Assembly (NCBI GenBank): GCA_030562195.1
Contig: CM060199.1
Coordinates: 30,958,338 to 31,022,337, forward strand
From: Nipponacmea schrenckii
Lineage: Eukaryota > Mollusca > Gastropoda > Lottiidae
Length of the DNA: 64,000 nucleotides
Direction of reading: 5' to 3'
The notes under the pieces: model-generated
What the model was told of the DNA's origin: nothing
What the model saw: only the letters and a program-made list of their open reading frames with translations
The model's database searches: none
Program-made: the position numbers and the translations under genes
Shown: positions 13,427 through 26,241 of the stretch, in pieces
Numbering within the stretch: position 1 is the first letter of the stretch
Layout: every line of letters begins with the position of its first letter

Positions 13427-15239
13427 ATTGAAGATTGTTATGAAATTTATTTTAATGCAATGCTAAGCAAGAACATACTTGGATTGTGTTGAACGGTTAA
13501 AGCGATGAGAAACATCTACGTTTGATAAGTCTTTGAAGTTTTGTACTGCAAAGCATTGCACGGAGGTACAAAACGTGCCTTTCAATTTAAAAGAATGCCC
13601 CAACCAGGTCTCTTACTTTCTTAATTCTCACTGATATGCCTATAGTAATCTCACCTGTTTGTCTCTACTTAAATCCGCTCTCGTCTTTCATACAGTCCAC
13701 TCTTTGCCATAGTACCCTCTTTCTCGTTGATCCAATGTATACTTTTCTTTCCTCTATAACTTTATTCTAATACCCTCATTTTCAGTAATTCCAATTCTTT
13801 ACCCCTATTTTCAAATCTTCATATGGTTTCGTCGTCTACCCTTCTTTTCTGTTTGGGCCAATACCTTTCTCTCTACAACCTCTATTTCTCTTTCAGTATT
13901 CTCTCTTCGTTTTGATTACGTCAAATACGTCTCTGTATTCATCTTAACATCTTTCTTTCTTCGAAACTCCTTCCATTGTCTCTTTTCTTTTAACGCTGAT
14001 ATAATTTATCTCTGGTTATCACATTGTTTCTTCTTTACGTTTCCTATCGTTCTGTACTTTCCCTTTATCCAATATCACCCTCTCCTAAACAATATGTACA
14101 TAATAAATAGATAATGATTTTAAGTAATAAATTTGTTTTTTGACAAATAAACATATTTACAAAGGTATATCTACACCTCTATGCTGGTGATGTTGGGTGA
14201 TTGACGAAGTTGTACAGATCCTTTGCACAAATAGCATATCTCTTCCATTCCATAAAAAATAAACAATACAAGACGTGTAGTAAAGAATTATTTAAAAGTG
14301 CTAGAAAACCTCTTTACAAACCTCTGTAAGAAATGTGTGGTTCAGACGATAATAGTTGTTGAAAGTTATTGCAAATATTGCTTCGGAACCTATGAAATAC
14401 ATTGGTAAAGGGATTTTGGCAGGTGAAAAATATTAATGAAGGAACTGTGAGCAGGCAGGTTCTCAAGAATACCAAAACGAAAACTTGTGATTTGTTTGTT
14501 TATCTGTGTTAAAATCTTTTCGATTTCTTTTAGCAAGTCGTTGGTCTGTGAAGAGAAGCATATATCCCCGCATACCTATTTTGTAGGGGCCATGATTTAT
14601 TGTACTATCGGCATCATATACTGTTTATAGGCCATGTAATCAAAGATAAGGTAACGCCTTTTTCACTGTGTTTCAATATAACATTCATTTTAGTCTAATT
14701 TTGTTTCGATCCCGACAGAAATTAAGATGCTATTTTCGAGACGTAACGACCCAGTTCCACCCATTCCGTCAGTGATGGTTCTCCGGGGTGGACTTCGGTA
14801 CGTAAGATAATGGGGGCGAAGATTGCCGAAAGGGGACATGTATTTTGTAAAAACGGTTCCTAAAAAGTAATACAATTATAAAAATCACCGTTTGAAAATA
14901 TTCAGTAAGGATTGGGTTTGGCAATGCAGATAATATTTTGTGATCTTTCATTGATAGCAGGAAATCTTTATGGGGTTAAAATTGCTTAAAATAGGCCAAA
15001 GTTACAAGTCTGTATTTTTAATCGAAAGAAAACAATAGAGAGATTGGACCTACATTTATCAAATTTATATTGCCTTTTTAATGTCTGTTTTGTTGTCTCA
15101 TTATTGTTTTCCACATTCCAAAATTTGGAATTTTCTACAATGTTGAGATAATAAAATAAAATGTGCTTCGAAACAATTTGTTGTCACTTGTGGTCTTAAT
15201 TTAAAATTCATGCGAGCTACCTCCCTTTTATTGAGTCAT
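11741..15239. other. Intergenic region with dispersed repeats
   Basis: 12,700-12,905 holds a degenerate copy of the dispersed repeat described at 28,084. 12,913-13,010 begins AGTGCTGGGTATTGC and contains two copies of the palindrome CGATACGTATCG, resembling the end of a hAT-type element whose other end was not found. 13,158-13,390 has two to three units of about 105 bp starting TTTCCAAACGCACAT. A 30-base T run lies at 13,394-13,423. 13,600-14,090 is strongly pyrimidine-rich on the plus strand (CTTTCTT-like words). No exon was supported. Confidence 0.5.
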
Positions 15240-15245
15240 CACGTG
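15240..15245. promoter_or_regulatory. E-box (CACGTG) upstream of NPC2
   Basis: TCATCACGTGTT lies about 96 bases before the NPC2 start codon. The ATCACGTG core resembles the CLEAR site bound by TFEB-type factors at lysosomal genes. The site is visible in sequence; its use is inferred from the lysosomal role of NPC2. Confidence 0.4.
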
Positions 15246-15340
15246 TTCAATATCACGCGAGTTTCATTCACCTCGAAACCTTGATCCCTTCCTCTGTCAA
15301 ATTCTGTGCCTTTAGAGACATTTTATCAGAAACTTCAAAG

Positions 15341-17723
15341 ATGTCACGATTCAACGACCAACTGTTTTTTACAGCCCTTGTTTTATCTTGTTTGTTATCC
15401 TTAGTGGCTTCTGGCGTACCAGTACATAAACAATGCGGTGAGTTTAATTCTTGATCTAAAGTCGTAAAGCATATTATTATGATACTGTTACAGCGTAACT
15501 ATACAATGTCAACACTGAGCTTGAAATGGAATTTTCCAATAATTTTTTGAATGGATTGATGTTATCAATTTCAAAATAGAATCGAAATTGTTTTGTGTTG
15601 TTGAAAATGACTATATGAAAGAATGATTGGTATGAAACAGAATTTTACAGGGCAGGGGGGGAGGGGTTTCTGTCCGAAAATATTTTAATTTGTCATGGTG
15701 GGAGTAGATCTAGGCCTTTAAATTTATTTTCTGTTTTAAATCAACAAAGCTTAGCCTATATTTATATTAACTCTTGAGATAAATGAAATGCAGTTGACAA
15801 TTTTTACATCGATATTGGTGAATTAAGAGAAAATATAATTTACTTCCTTTTAAGTTTGTTCCATTTCCTCTTTGTTTTGTAAACTCCAGTTCATGATGAC
15901 TTGATGTCAAACATTTCTCATGAATCATTTGTTGTTGTCAGCCTCATTCCATTGTTGACTTACTTTAAATAGTGGCTCAACTAGCCTAGTCTACTGTATA
16001 CTGTATACTGTACAGTACTATTACAACATACTACATTGGGTTTAATATAGGCCTATCGTTAATAGAATATATAGAAATAGAATGTAAAGAACCCCAAGAT
16101 AGGCATAGGGCCTATATGAATATCATTTTTGATATCAATGTCAGAAATAATATATCCATCTAGGCCTATCTTGTGCTCCTTGTTGCATAAGGGACTTGTT
16201 GAATCAACTCACAGGCCCCACAGTAAACAGCCCCACCCCTATAAAAAAATATTTCAACGTCAGTACCGGTATCTTAATGGTTACCACACAATATAGACAA
16301 ATTTTGGAAATTTCAAATTTACAGAGGAATTGTTTTGAACCTACTTTGTTGTCCATTTTTTTTACTCATATTTATAGTTGAGCCATTGACTCTTTTAAGA
16401 ATTAATTATTGTGAGTGAGTACAGATTTCTGCGTTGCAACCTATGTAGGGTACTGGTACACTATATTTTTTCTAAATTTCTGATATAGTTGTATGTTTTT
16501 GTTTTCATTGTAGATGGCCCTATGAAAGGAAAAATTGTGTCTGTAGATATATCAGTCAAATGTGACGCCTCTGTATGTTACCTTGTTAAAGGCAAAGGTG
16601 TGGTTTTGAGTGTGAAATTTATTCCCAGTAAGTATTTGTTTTGCATCTGTAGGTATTAGTGATATTAGTTTAAATTGAAAACAAGCCTTGATGAAGACAT
16701 AAATAGCAAATAAGCCATCAGAAAGGTTCTTACAAGACCTTGAAATTTGCATTGTTTTTAATGTTCTGCAGACCTCTATTATTTTTTCTTTTTTAGTGAG
16801 ACTTGACTGTTGTGACAATTCTAAGGCCTGTTAATGAAATGTTGGATCAGTAGGTCAAACATTGTGCTCCCTTATATAAACACAAGAGCATACCATCCTT
16901 TCATGGAAGGAGGTAAAGTACAATAGAGAGCCTTAGTTTTTGAGTTGGTATACATGTACATTTGAACTTTTCAGATGAAATGGTAAATGCTTCAACAGCT
17001 GTAGTTGAGGGAAAATTGGGTCCATTAAAGGTTCCATTCCCAATACCTAATCCAGACGGGTGTAAAAATAGTGGCTTAACATGTCCCTTAAAACCAGGTG
17101 TCACTGTTCAATATCAGTCTTCAATATCAATCAAAAAAAGCTATCCTGACGTAAGTTGATTTAGATTTCAGGGAAGGGAGGATTTGATGTGTCCCAATGT
17201 ACAGGATTCAGGTAGAATGGAGTTGTATTCATATAATACAATTAAAACAGAATAGTTTTAAATGCTTATTCTTGTATTATATCGCTTATGAAAAATATTT
17301 GCAACATTTATAATGGTTTCTCGCAGATTTAAATATCTAATGAGGTTGATATTTCAATTATAATGTAGATATAGGCAGGCCAGTCGCCAGTGTGGGGCCC
17401 AGTTCGAGAATTGGGACCCACCCATAGCCACTTCAGTTAGTGTTAGTGTCAATCGACATCCCTTCTGAATAAACGTAAAGTTAACTTTTTAACCCCTCTC
17501 CAACCTAGTTTGCGGGGCCCCATGACAATATATTGGAGCCCCAGCACCTTTCAATCCTGGCGACGAGGCTGGGTATAGGTTAAATCTAGACTGATTTTAG
17601 CCTAATTCTATTTATTTTCCATTTCTGTTCTAGGTACGTGTTATTGTGATATGGTCTCTTACCGATCAGAATAAGAAGAATATTTGGTGTCTGGAAATTC
17701 CAGTCAAGATTGTGGACAATTAA
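15341..17723 (+). CDS. NPC2: NPC intracellular cholesterol transporter 2 (ML/MD-2-related lipid-recognition domain)
   Basis: Four exons, 15341-15437, 16514-16627, 16975-17150 and 17634-17723, join in phases 1, 1, 0 into a protein of 158 residues. It starts with a signal peptide (MSRFNDQLFFTALVLSCLLS...VASG). NPC2 is a soluble lysosomal protein that takes unesterified cholesterol and passes it to NPC1. The mature part follows the family order: early Cys (HKQC), the CDASVCYLVKGK disulfide segment, VPFPIPNPDGCK, LTCPLKPG and the C-terminal WCLEIPVKIVD. The Cys pattern (six in the mature part) and length match animal NPC2. Sequon NAST lies in exon 3. All donors and acceptors are consensus. An E-box lies about 96 bases upstream. 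The 3' end is unclear: AATAAA at 18828 would give a 3'UTR of about 1.1 kb. Confidence 0.95.
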
Positions 17724-19760
17724 TAAATATTTCTGATGATTATTTGAAGATATTCTCATACTTACATAGGCTTTCTATAATTGAAATTTATTGAATTGAG
17801 TCTTGTTGTTAAGATTTTTGCAAGCTTATTGTCTGTATCACCTTTCAGTTATTAATATTTGTGTTCTGAAAAGTGACATGGATAACTTATATAAGAATCT
17901 CAAGCATTATTATTAATCTGCTTTATTCTTTGGCTCAAACAAAATTATTCTGTAAATAAGATCACTTACTTGTCCATTGGCCCAGTTTAGGAACATAGGA
18001 ACATTACCTTTTGTTAATGGTGGTTTAATCCTTTTTTTTTTTGGATCCAGACAATAGCCTGAAGTCAACATCACTATAATGTGTTCTTTATCAAAAGACC
18101 CTGTAGATTTTTTATTGAATTATTATGAGCAAATATTTAATTCATCATGTCATGTATTTAATCTTTCTTATTAAACTAATTAGTATTTACTAATTCCTCA
18201 TAAGGCAGAAGTCATGTGTTGATATTTTCATCACAAGATCTTTGGTGCCTCTATGGTTCAGGGGAGGTTAACAGTCTTGTATATAAGGTTTTAATGAGTG
18301 GTCTAAAAATGTCCGTGTGTGTGTGTATTGGCACCATTTTGTTTGTACCTCTTATGTCAAGGATCTCTGTAATTTCTCAGAAAAACTATTAATTCTTCAA
18401 ATAGATGATATTTTTAATAGTGTTATCATCTGGTAATATTTGCAGACTTTCAGGAACCTGACAAAAATGATAATTTAAGAATGTTCCTGAGACATGCAAG
18501 GAGTAGAAAAGCTCAAGTGGATATATATTATATTAGGTTAAATTAGGTTTGATAATTACTGTATCTAATGGCTAAGTATATCTTAAATATTTTTTGTATT
18601 CTAATAATCTTTGAATTCTACTCTTATTTTTAAACTTATTTTCACTCAAAGTATTACTTTTGTGTTTGTGTGGTTGTTTCCACTAGTTTTGTATTTCCAG
18701 GCTGATTCTGAACTAAATTATTATTTATTTTTATAGCCCATAGTTACAACTCGAACCAAAATGTCTCTATAGATTTATAATTGTAATTTATTGATGCCTT
18801 TGTGCTCCATTTCCATCATAACAGCTGAATAAATTTGTTTTTTTTTATTATAAAGCCTCTAATGTTCTTCATTTTTCAACACTGTTGCAGACAACTCTTT
18901 CTTGATTATGAAAGGAGAGCTTCTTAGATAAGGTAACATGTGCCCTCTACTGTCTGTTAGAATTAAGTTTTTAATGACTTGACAATGATCTTTTCATAAT
19001 CTGTGCGATGAGTCCTGGCAATGGCTCAAAAACATTTTATCAAATTGAAACACGAGATTCATACACATTTGATTCAAATTTTATTTTTTCATATTGGATG
19101 AACACCGTAGTAGTATAATAAACTGCATTATTGTGTCTACAATCTAAATTCTTATAAAGTCAAGGGCAATATTTTAACAACCGGCCATCCGCTTGTTACC
19201 AAATTCGAACTTGACCGAGATTTAAACAATACATACATGCATACAGTTATGGTATAAATTGTGGCCTCCGCCCAGTAGGAATATAAAGGCCAGTGGGTTA
19301 CGGCCATATACGCCACATGTTTATATATTGGTGTATAAAAATGTAATTTGGTTTAAATGCTGGACACTTTGTGTTGTTTCCCAGTCCACTTGTTTCTGGT
19401 ATCAACGAGTCCCAACTCAAAATATACTGTCAACTGAAATTTATTATCTTTGAGACTTAAATACCACGAGAGCTTAAATGTTTGTTGGACCCTAGATACC
19501 GGACTATAATAAGCCAAGTTTCCTGCCATTCTGTATACAGCAAGGCCTCTCTATCGTCTCCACAATGTCTCCAATAATCAAGTTCAGAATGTGTTCGACG
19601 ATCAGAATTAATATGCCTTTGAAATGCAAAGATAATTTTGATTTACGATATTATGCATAAAAAAATTGACTGTAACAGTACCCCACATTTTGTCTTTTTT
19701 ACGGGAAAATAAAAGAATTGTACCACTGGGATGCTTTTATGGTTGATATCATATCCGTAA
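17724..19760. other. 3' flank of NPC2 and intergenic sequence
   Basis: Probably holds the 3'UTR of NPC2 up to about 18,850 (AATAAA at 18828). At 19,155-19,215 a short inverted piece of the dispersed repeat described at 28,084 occurs (AAGTCAAGGGCAAT). Nothing else was recognised. Confidence 0.45.
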
Positions 19761-20220
19761 AGGCCAAATTCCACATGGGCGATTAAAGTACTTACGACCA
19801 CAAAAAATTAATCGCATGGTTTTATCGCCAGAAAACTGAAATCGCAGGTAGTCGCATACTTTCCTACAAGAATTAATCGCATGTGGCTTCAGTGTCCACT
19901 TGTGCGACTAAATAAAGAATCGCAACACGTGATACAAATATTTACAATGAAAAAGAAAAATGGCAGCACGGTACAGACAAGTAAGCGATTAATATGGTTA
20001 TCGCAGGGTGTATGCGATTAAATATCAAACACGTTGGTCTCATGGTCTCACCAAAAAATGTACACTTGTCGCATGCTTTTTTCCTATTAATCGCATGAGA
20101 TCGCACAGAAAGTTTAACTATTTTCCATTCTAGCGCTTATTTTTAATCGCATACTTTACACCATGCGACAAGCGACTTGCGATTCATTTTCACTTTAATC
20201 GCACAAGTGGAATTTGGCCT
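19761..20220. mobile_element. 460-bp PIF/Harbinger-type MITE with TAA target duplication
   Basis: The ends are near-perfect inverted repeats of about 30 bp: left AGGCCAAATTCCACATGGGC, right (reverse complement) AGGCCAAATTCCACTTGTGC, both continuing GATTAAAGT. The element is flanked by TAA at 19758-19760 and 20221-20223, the TWA target typical of PIF/Harbinger transposons. The interior is crowded with TCGCA/TGCGA words in both orientations (ten or more), often inside AATCGCAT. No coding capacity was seen. Family assignment rests on the target site and the GGCC-type ends. Confidence 0.82.
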
Positions 20221-20495
20221 TAAACGATCAATTATTTTGTAGGCAAAAAGGTTTTAGGTTGCAATTGAAACGCAGATTATAATTGTCGAGAGCTAAATAT
20301 ATTTGACAACTTGAACGATCAATGGTATGTTAGTTATGCTAAATGGCTAATTAATGTCCTTAAACGAGTTTTGGAAAGGGTGAGTTTTCTAACTATAAAT
20401 CCTTAGAAAGGAATAGGCCTACAGTTTAAAACCTTTCACAAATTTTTATTTAAAAAATAACCTTTTTTTTAACCCTGGAATGCTCAATAATTATT

Positions 20496-22648
20496 TTATG
20501 CTGCACAATGAAGCGTAGATAAGAGACCGATATTGACGGACTGGCCAACTTGGTTTCCACTGGAATCCTTACACCAGCAAACCGACCCAACACACTGGTA
20601 GTTTCTATAGTTACCATTTGGTCCACAATGAAATAATTTACCTATTAAACCAGTCTTGGCATAGGTATCTTGATCCCGGGCACATTCTGAAAAAAAAGAA
20701 TTGACCTAGTAATTTACGAAAACGTCTTGGGCATTCATGCCATAGGTTAACCATTTATTTGTGTATCTGGGACAGTTTTAACCTTCTTGCATCCATCGAG
20801 GACACGAGAAACAACTTGAAGCGTTACATTACACTTTAACCAGTGAGTGTTGCTCAATAAAGCTGTGTTTATATTTAAGTCACCAGTTGAGTCATTGGCG
20901 TCTTCATGTAAAATACATGTAAGAAACCCCATGAAACACGTCTCCAAGATATAAAAACAACTTACTGCAGTCCATTCCTTGTGTCTGTCCCCTATTTACT
21001 GGATAACCCAAATTTCTACCAGTAGCCGATGTACAATGACATCTAAAAATAAGAACACATTAAGAACTGAAATTTGCAGCCTATCCTACATTGACTAGTT
21101 AGTATGTATAATAATGACCGCAGCAATTTTTTTTTTAGATGGACAGGGTATGCAAAGTATCGAATTCATTGAGAATCTTTAAGAGGTCAAACAGAAAGAT
21201 ATTACATTGAGCCTTACTTACAGGTACTGAAAGGAACAATGTTCTATTTCTATCAGAACTGTATATAAACAGTGGGATTATTTCTTACTATACGACAGTA
21301 TGGTTCATTATGGCAATGGCGAAGCCAAAGTATGCGGCATAGTTGCGTTTGGAACTGGTAATCGATATGGCGTAAGGGATCCTTTAGGATTTCAAGATAA
21401 CACTTACTCTGATCCAATACATTGAACGGCCGAATAAGTTCCATCGCTATCACATTTTGGTTCTTCTGCGCCTAACAAAATACCACCATTTTGTTTATGA
21501 TCTAAAAATATCTTTAGAGCATCGGCACATGAAGCTGTAAAAAATATTATACAATTCAAAATAATTAAAAACAATACATGAGATTGGCCACAGGCAAATA
21601 TTTATTGAAGAAACAATAAAAAATTCCATTTGACAGATACATATCGTAGCAACCCTGACTAATCAAAAATTAGGGCGAATAAAACTCTTAAACTCTTTTT
21701 TTATAATTCCACGGATGAGTGAAACATTGAATCTGTGATTCTGGAGCAAACTCTTTGCTCTAAGACCACAATTTTATGTAACATATTGTATATTCTTAAA
21801 ATCCAAGAATAATTTAAGTAGCATGTTGATGTATAAACCTCAAATAACGATATATATATATGGGCTTTTGGAATCAATGTTAGGATCCCATCTGCAAACA
21901 AAACAACCTTCTATATCAAGATGGTTCATATGACAACCAAGATAACACTCTTTTGTGACCGGCCCAGATAAACTGAATTATTGTGTTACAGTAACCTTTT
22001 AAAATCTCTATCAAAAATAAATCTTACGGAAGTCGTCTTCTCGTTTGGCTTGTATTTTAACACAAGTGAATGAGGATTTGTCACAAGTTAATCCTGGTCC
22101 ACATTCTGCATTGTTTGGTATTCCAAGGAAAGCAGTCTGTAAACAGGATTCTTTCTCAGCTGGAATAGAAATTGAAACTTTGTTTTGGGATGTTAGGATA
22201 TTTGCTTATGGAATATTCAGATACATTTTCTGGTATACCCCTTGGGAAGTTTTTGTAACCTTTATAGGACTATTTGTTTGCCAGTTTAGGAACCACTGCA
22301 TATTAGATTATTTTGATTGTTTTACAGGCCCTTTACCGCAAAATCGTTAAACTAACGCACCTTATTTTCAATATCGAATGAGGGTGTCCATGTCTTATTT
22401 CATTTGAAGATGTTAACTCATGGACCACAATCCTTTCAAAAGTGAAATAATAACACCTAACCAGTGAGCCATTTACCTAATTGGGTGATGCAAACTGGAC
22501 AGCATCCACAAAATCCTCCATTATTGTCTACTCTTCCATTGCAATTTAATGCGCTCACGCAGCTAACTGCAGCGCATATTCCTGGTGTGCATTGGATAGC
22601 TTCACTAGCGCCCCACACAGCAACAAATATCAATAATAAAACCTTCAT
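20496..22648 (-). CDS. Secreted cysteine-rich protein with two thyroglobulin type-1 domains
   Basis: Five exons on the minus strand, 22648-22477, 22159-22028, 21534-21408, 21042-20966 and 20686-20496, join in phases 1, 1, 2, 1 into 232 residues. Residues 1-17 are a signal peptide (MKVLLLIFVAVWGASEA). Residues 18-90 form a Cys-rich module (CNGRVDNNGGFCGCCPVC, then AECGPGLTCD) like the N-terminal IGF-binding-protein fold. Two thyroglobulin type-1 units follow: YSAVQCIGSECHC (Trp of the usual CWC replaced by His) and NYRNYQCVGSVCWCKD (canonical). Such domains often inhibit cysteine proteases or act in matrix proteins; a secreted inhibitor or binding role is inferred. A TATA box lies 46 bases upstream of the ATG, and AATAAA on the minus strand at 20450-20445 follows the stop by about 45 bases. 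The intron between exons 4 and 5 contains an old fragment resembling the Penelope-element end (near 20,840). Confidence 0.9.
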
Positions 22649-22693
22649 GATGGCTCTTCTTTAATATATATAACTAATCCGCTATAACTCTTT

Positions 22694-22701
22694 CTTTTAT
22701 A
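22694..22701 (-). promoter_or_regulatory. TATA box of the thyroglobulin-domain gene
   Basis: Minus strand reads GTATAAAAGAAAG; TATAAAAG ends 46 bases before the start codon, predicting transcription start near 22,668 and a 5'UTR of about 20 bases. Confidence 0.6.
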
Positions 22702-23084
22702 CCTGATATAGGATTTCTGTCAGCTGGTTTTCCTTATCTAATCTTGTATATTTAAGACACACTAAAAACAAACAAGTTAGTCATCAGACGTAATTCAATT
22801 GCGGTTGCTGTATACGTCATTCTGATTGGTTGTTATTAGAGACTATAGCCAATCAAAAGTGTTAACCATCAAACCCCTTTCCTTAGCTCGTCAAAATACA
22901 CACCCTTTACAAAATGTTTGCCGTTTCGTCGTAATTGCGTGTAGTAACAAGTATTGGTGAGTGCACAACATTCCTCGAAAATGTTCCAAAAATAGAAAAT
23001 TACTGGAAATTGATGATAAAAAACACTTCTAAGGTCAATAAGTTCCAATTTTCTGGGCAATACGTGCAAATACAATTATGCTAC
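22702..23084. other. Upstream flank of the thyroglobulin-domain gene
   Basis: Contains CCAAT-type words on both strands (for example TGATTGGTTG at 22,823), which could be promoter elements, and no supported exon. Confidence 0.35.
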
Positions 23085-23720
23085 TGAAAACTACCAGGGT
23101 CATTAAATGAGAATATATCAAGATTATTAAATGACAAAATACCAAAATCATAACACGACAATCTATATTGCAAACTATCAAGATCATCTAATGACATACT
23201 ACCATGATAATCAAAAGGCAAACTACCACGATCAACAAATGGCAAACTAACACGAACATCAAATGGCAAACTATCAAGATCATCTAATGACAATCATCAA
23301 ATAGTAAAATACCAAGGTCACCTAATGATTAACTACCACGATCATTAAATATGACAATCTATCAAGATCATCTAATGACATACTACCACGATCATCAAAA
23401 TTAAATGGCAAACTACCACGATCAACAAATGGCAAACTACCATAATCATCAAATGGCCATCTATCAAGATCATTTAATGACAAACTACTAAGATCCTCAA
23501 ATAGTAAACTATCAAGATTATTTAATGGCAAACTACCAAGATCACCTAAATTACAAACTACCACGATCATTAAATATGACAAACTACCAAGATCTTTAAA
23601 TGACAAATTACCGAGGTCATTAAACGGATCATAAAATGGAAAACTACCACTTTCATCAAAAGACAAACAACCACGATCTTTACAAGACAAACTAGATCTT
23701 CAAATGACAAACGAGATCAT
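23085..23720. repeat. Minisatellite with a 24-bp unit
   Basis: About 25 degenerate units of the type AAATGGCAAACTACCACG-ATCATC; a few more occur at 23,850-23,910. Because 24 is a multiple of three, the minus strand stays open over long stretches and would encode an eight-residue repeat like SLPFDDRG. There is no signal peptide, splice context or neighbouring exon, so I treat the open frames as a by-product of the repeat. Confidence 0.8.
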
Positions 23721-26241
23721 TAAACAGTAAGTTATCTGGCTGGGCAGCGAATACTTTTAACTGTAGTATATTTGTATATTGATTATAATTTGCGCTGTGT
23801 GACACTCTAATTATTATTATTAGTTATTAAGATAATCAAAAAACAAACTACCACGATCTTAACGTGACAAACTACCGCAATAATCAAAAGACAAAATATC
23901 ACGATCTTGCTTTCTCGTTGTAAATGAATTAATAGCCTTAACCGACCCCCTTTAAGGTCATTAAACTATCTTTTTTTTACCTTGGACAAGTTAATATTTT
24001 ATATCAACACGAATTCATACCCAGGTCTTGGCAAGATATAATATGTAAATATATTCAAGCATCTCATTCAATTATTTGGAAAATAGATAAAACGACCGTT
24101 AACCCTTAGAATAGTTATCGGCCATAAGACCATTGCAACGCTCGGCACTTGCAATTGCAATCACATTTGTTTTGGTGGACCTTTCGCAAATTTATATGGT
24201 CATCCTAAAGACCTAAACTTCACCTTCTGATAAAATGTGCTTATTTATATTTTGATTTGATAACCTTTGAGCGCCTGTAATAAGCTGATATATGGTTCTT
24301 AATTCATAATATGTGGCAAAGTCAATTTACAGAATCTTAACGCAGGGCATGCACAATAATATAGTCACAAAATGACAGTACCACCGAGACGCTTTTCTTT
24401 AATTTGAAGTATAGGTCTATTAAGCCGAATAAAATGACCCTTATCACAAAGTCGAACACTTATATACACCGTTTGGGACGATATGCAAATAGATTACTAT
24501 TCATATTTACTTAAGATTTCTTTTCAAATAAAACCTGTTTACTTGATAATTTGATACTAATGGATTATAACTAAATAGAACGCGCACTTAATATTGCGCA
24601 GTTTAAATCGCCTATATCATAAAAAACAGTGTAGGTACTGTAAGGTCTCGTGCCCTTAAGGGGTCAACTACCTGGGGTTAGTTTTAAAAAACATTGGAAG
24701 TTTATTGAGGTGCAAATAAATCCTATTTACTTGTGATTTTTTTGCGCATTTAAATGCCCAGTTTAAATTCGCTTATATAAATAAAGGGGGAGCTTAGCCG
24801 AGCATAAATGTTTTGGGCTATTTTGTAATCCAAGTCTTCCTATTCCGTATGGCTAGAAATGGTTTATGGGGGTAGTGAAACCACTGACTTAATTGTTTTC
24901 TTTTACGAAAACGGAAGATCAAGTGCTAATAAAAAAATTTACCCCTTTCTTCAGACAATAGTTATCTGGGAATACCTTTGCTGATGACCTATGCTGTGAT
25001 CTCAAAATCAAGCGTGGATGTCAAGAATCTTATATTATTCAAATTTAATTCAATGAACATGGTCATAATCAGCCTGGTTTGGACTATTTTGCGATTCGTT
25101 CAGGTTTCATCCACAACTTTGTATTGTCGTTAAACTGTTTGCAGAATACACTGAACAAGAACTTTGCATTCTGAAAATATATAATACGGTACCTTTTAAA
25201 ATGACCACTAATTGAAAGTTTAAACATTGCCAAAATGAGTCTCTATTCATCACACTCATACCACTGAATCCCTCCAAAATCAAGCAATAAAACTAAGTAA
25301 TTTCGAAGCACTTTTAGAACGATAATTGCAAAATCAAATGGGAATATTGTGTTAAACAGAGATATTAGTCTTTTGTTATGGCACCTGGTGAGTCCAATCG
25401 TTGAATATATACTCCTATTGGCCAATTTTGGACCATTCTAAGAGTATATATTTCAATTAATAATTGTTTCATAACGCGTCTTTGGGATTGGTCTGATTTT
25501 CAGTAAGGTTTATCCTTGGGTTATAACAACACTCACACCATGTTTCGTCAAAATTTATAGAACGAGTTTTTGCTTGTCACAAAATACTAACTAATCAGCG
25601 CAATATTTTTTAATTTCCATTTTCATAACAGAACTTTCCAAAATAAAAAAAAATCTCTCAAACTGACAAATATCACATTCGTCACAAATTAGTTGAAAAT
25701 TGAAATCCTTGAATAACTAAAATGACGTCGAAGCACTCAGTCAGTGGATCAGTCATTTCAATATCCAATATCTTTTTTATACTTATTATAAAATACTGTT
25801 ATAAGATAGGACATTAAAACATTGCCGTCAAACCCATCAGAACCGATAGCTAAATTAGGACACAGTACTATTATCTTCTTGGTACCAACCAATATATCAG
25901 AAAGGCCAATGAATTAGAAATCGATTCAAAAGGCAGTCTCAACAATGCAAATCGAGAGTATGAGATGTTTTGTTCAAATATCCCCGGAGAGGAGGACAAG
26001 ATAACAAAAAGTCAAAATTATGGTACGCAAGATAAAAGATGTTATAAAGCGAATGAAACAATAAGCGACCATGTAGAACAAATCTTGAACGGGGTACAAC
26101 TAAATTTGTCGGAACTTCATTCTGAAAAAAAAAACAATTTTACGTACAAGAAAATAATTAATTACTTTATGCCAAAGCAATCTGCTTCTCACAAGTCTGA
26201 AATAAAGAAAAGGGGAAGCCAATTAGTATTGGCAATGCATC
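23721..26241. other. Intergenic region, no supported gene
   Basis: AT-rich. At 25,380-25,470 a fragment resembles the interior of the TTAA-flanked elements found at 49-57 kb (CACCTGGTGAGTCCAAT, then ATATACTCCTATTGGCCAA). A plus-strand open frame at 25,965-26,324 ends in a poly-G-derived glycine run and shows no domain. Confidence 0.4.

Noticed and set aside
22045..22350. Plus-strand frame overlapping the thyroglobulin-domain gene
   Set aside because: It is the antisense of exon 2, whose minus-strand phase, cysteines and splice sites are clear.
23085..23910. CRISPR-like array (short repeats with variable parts)
   Set aside because: Units are contiguous, degenerate and 24 bp with no conserved repeat-spacer pattern; the genome is animal and the array is a minisatellite.
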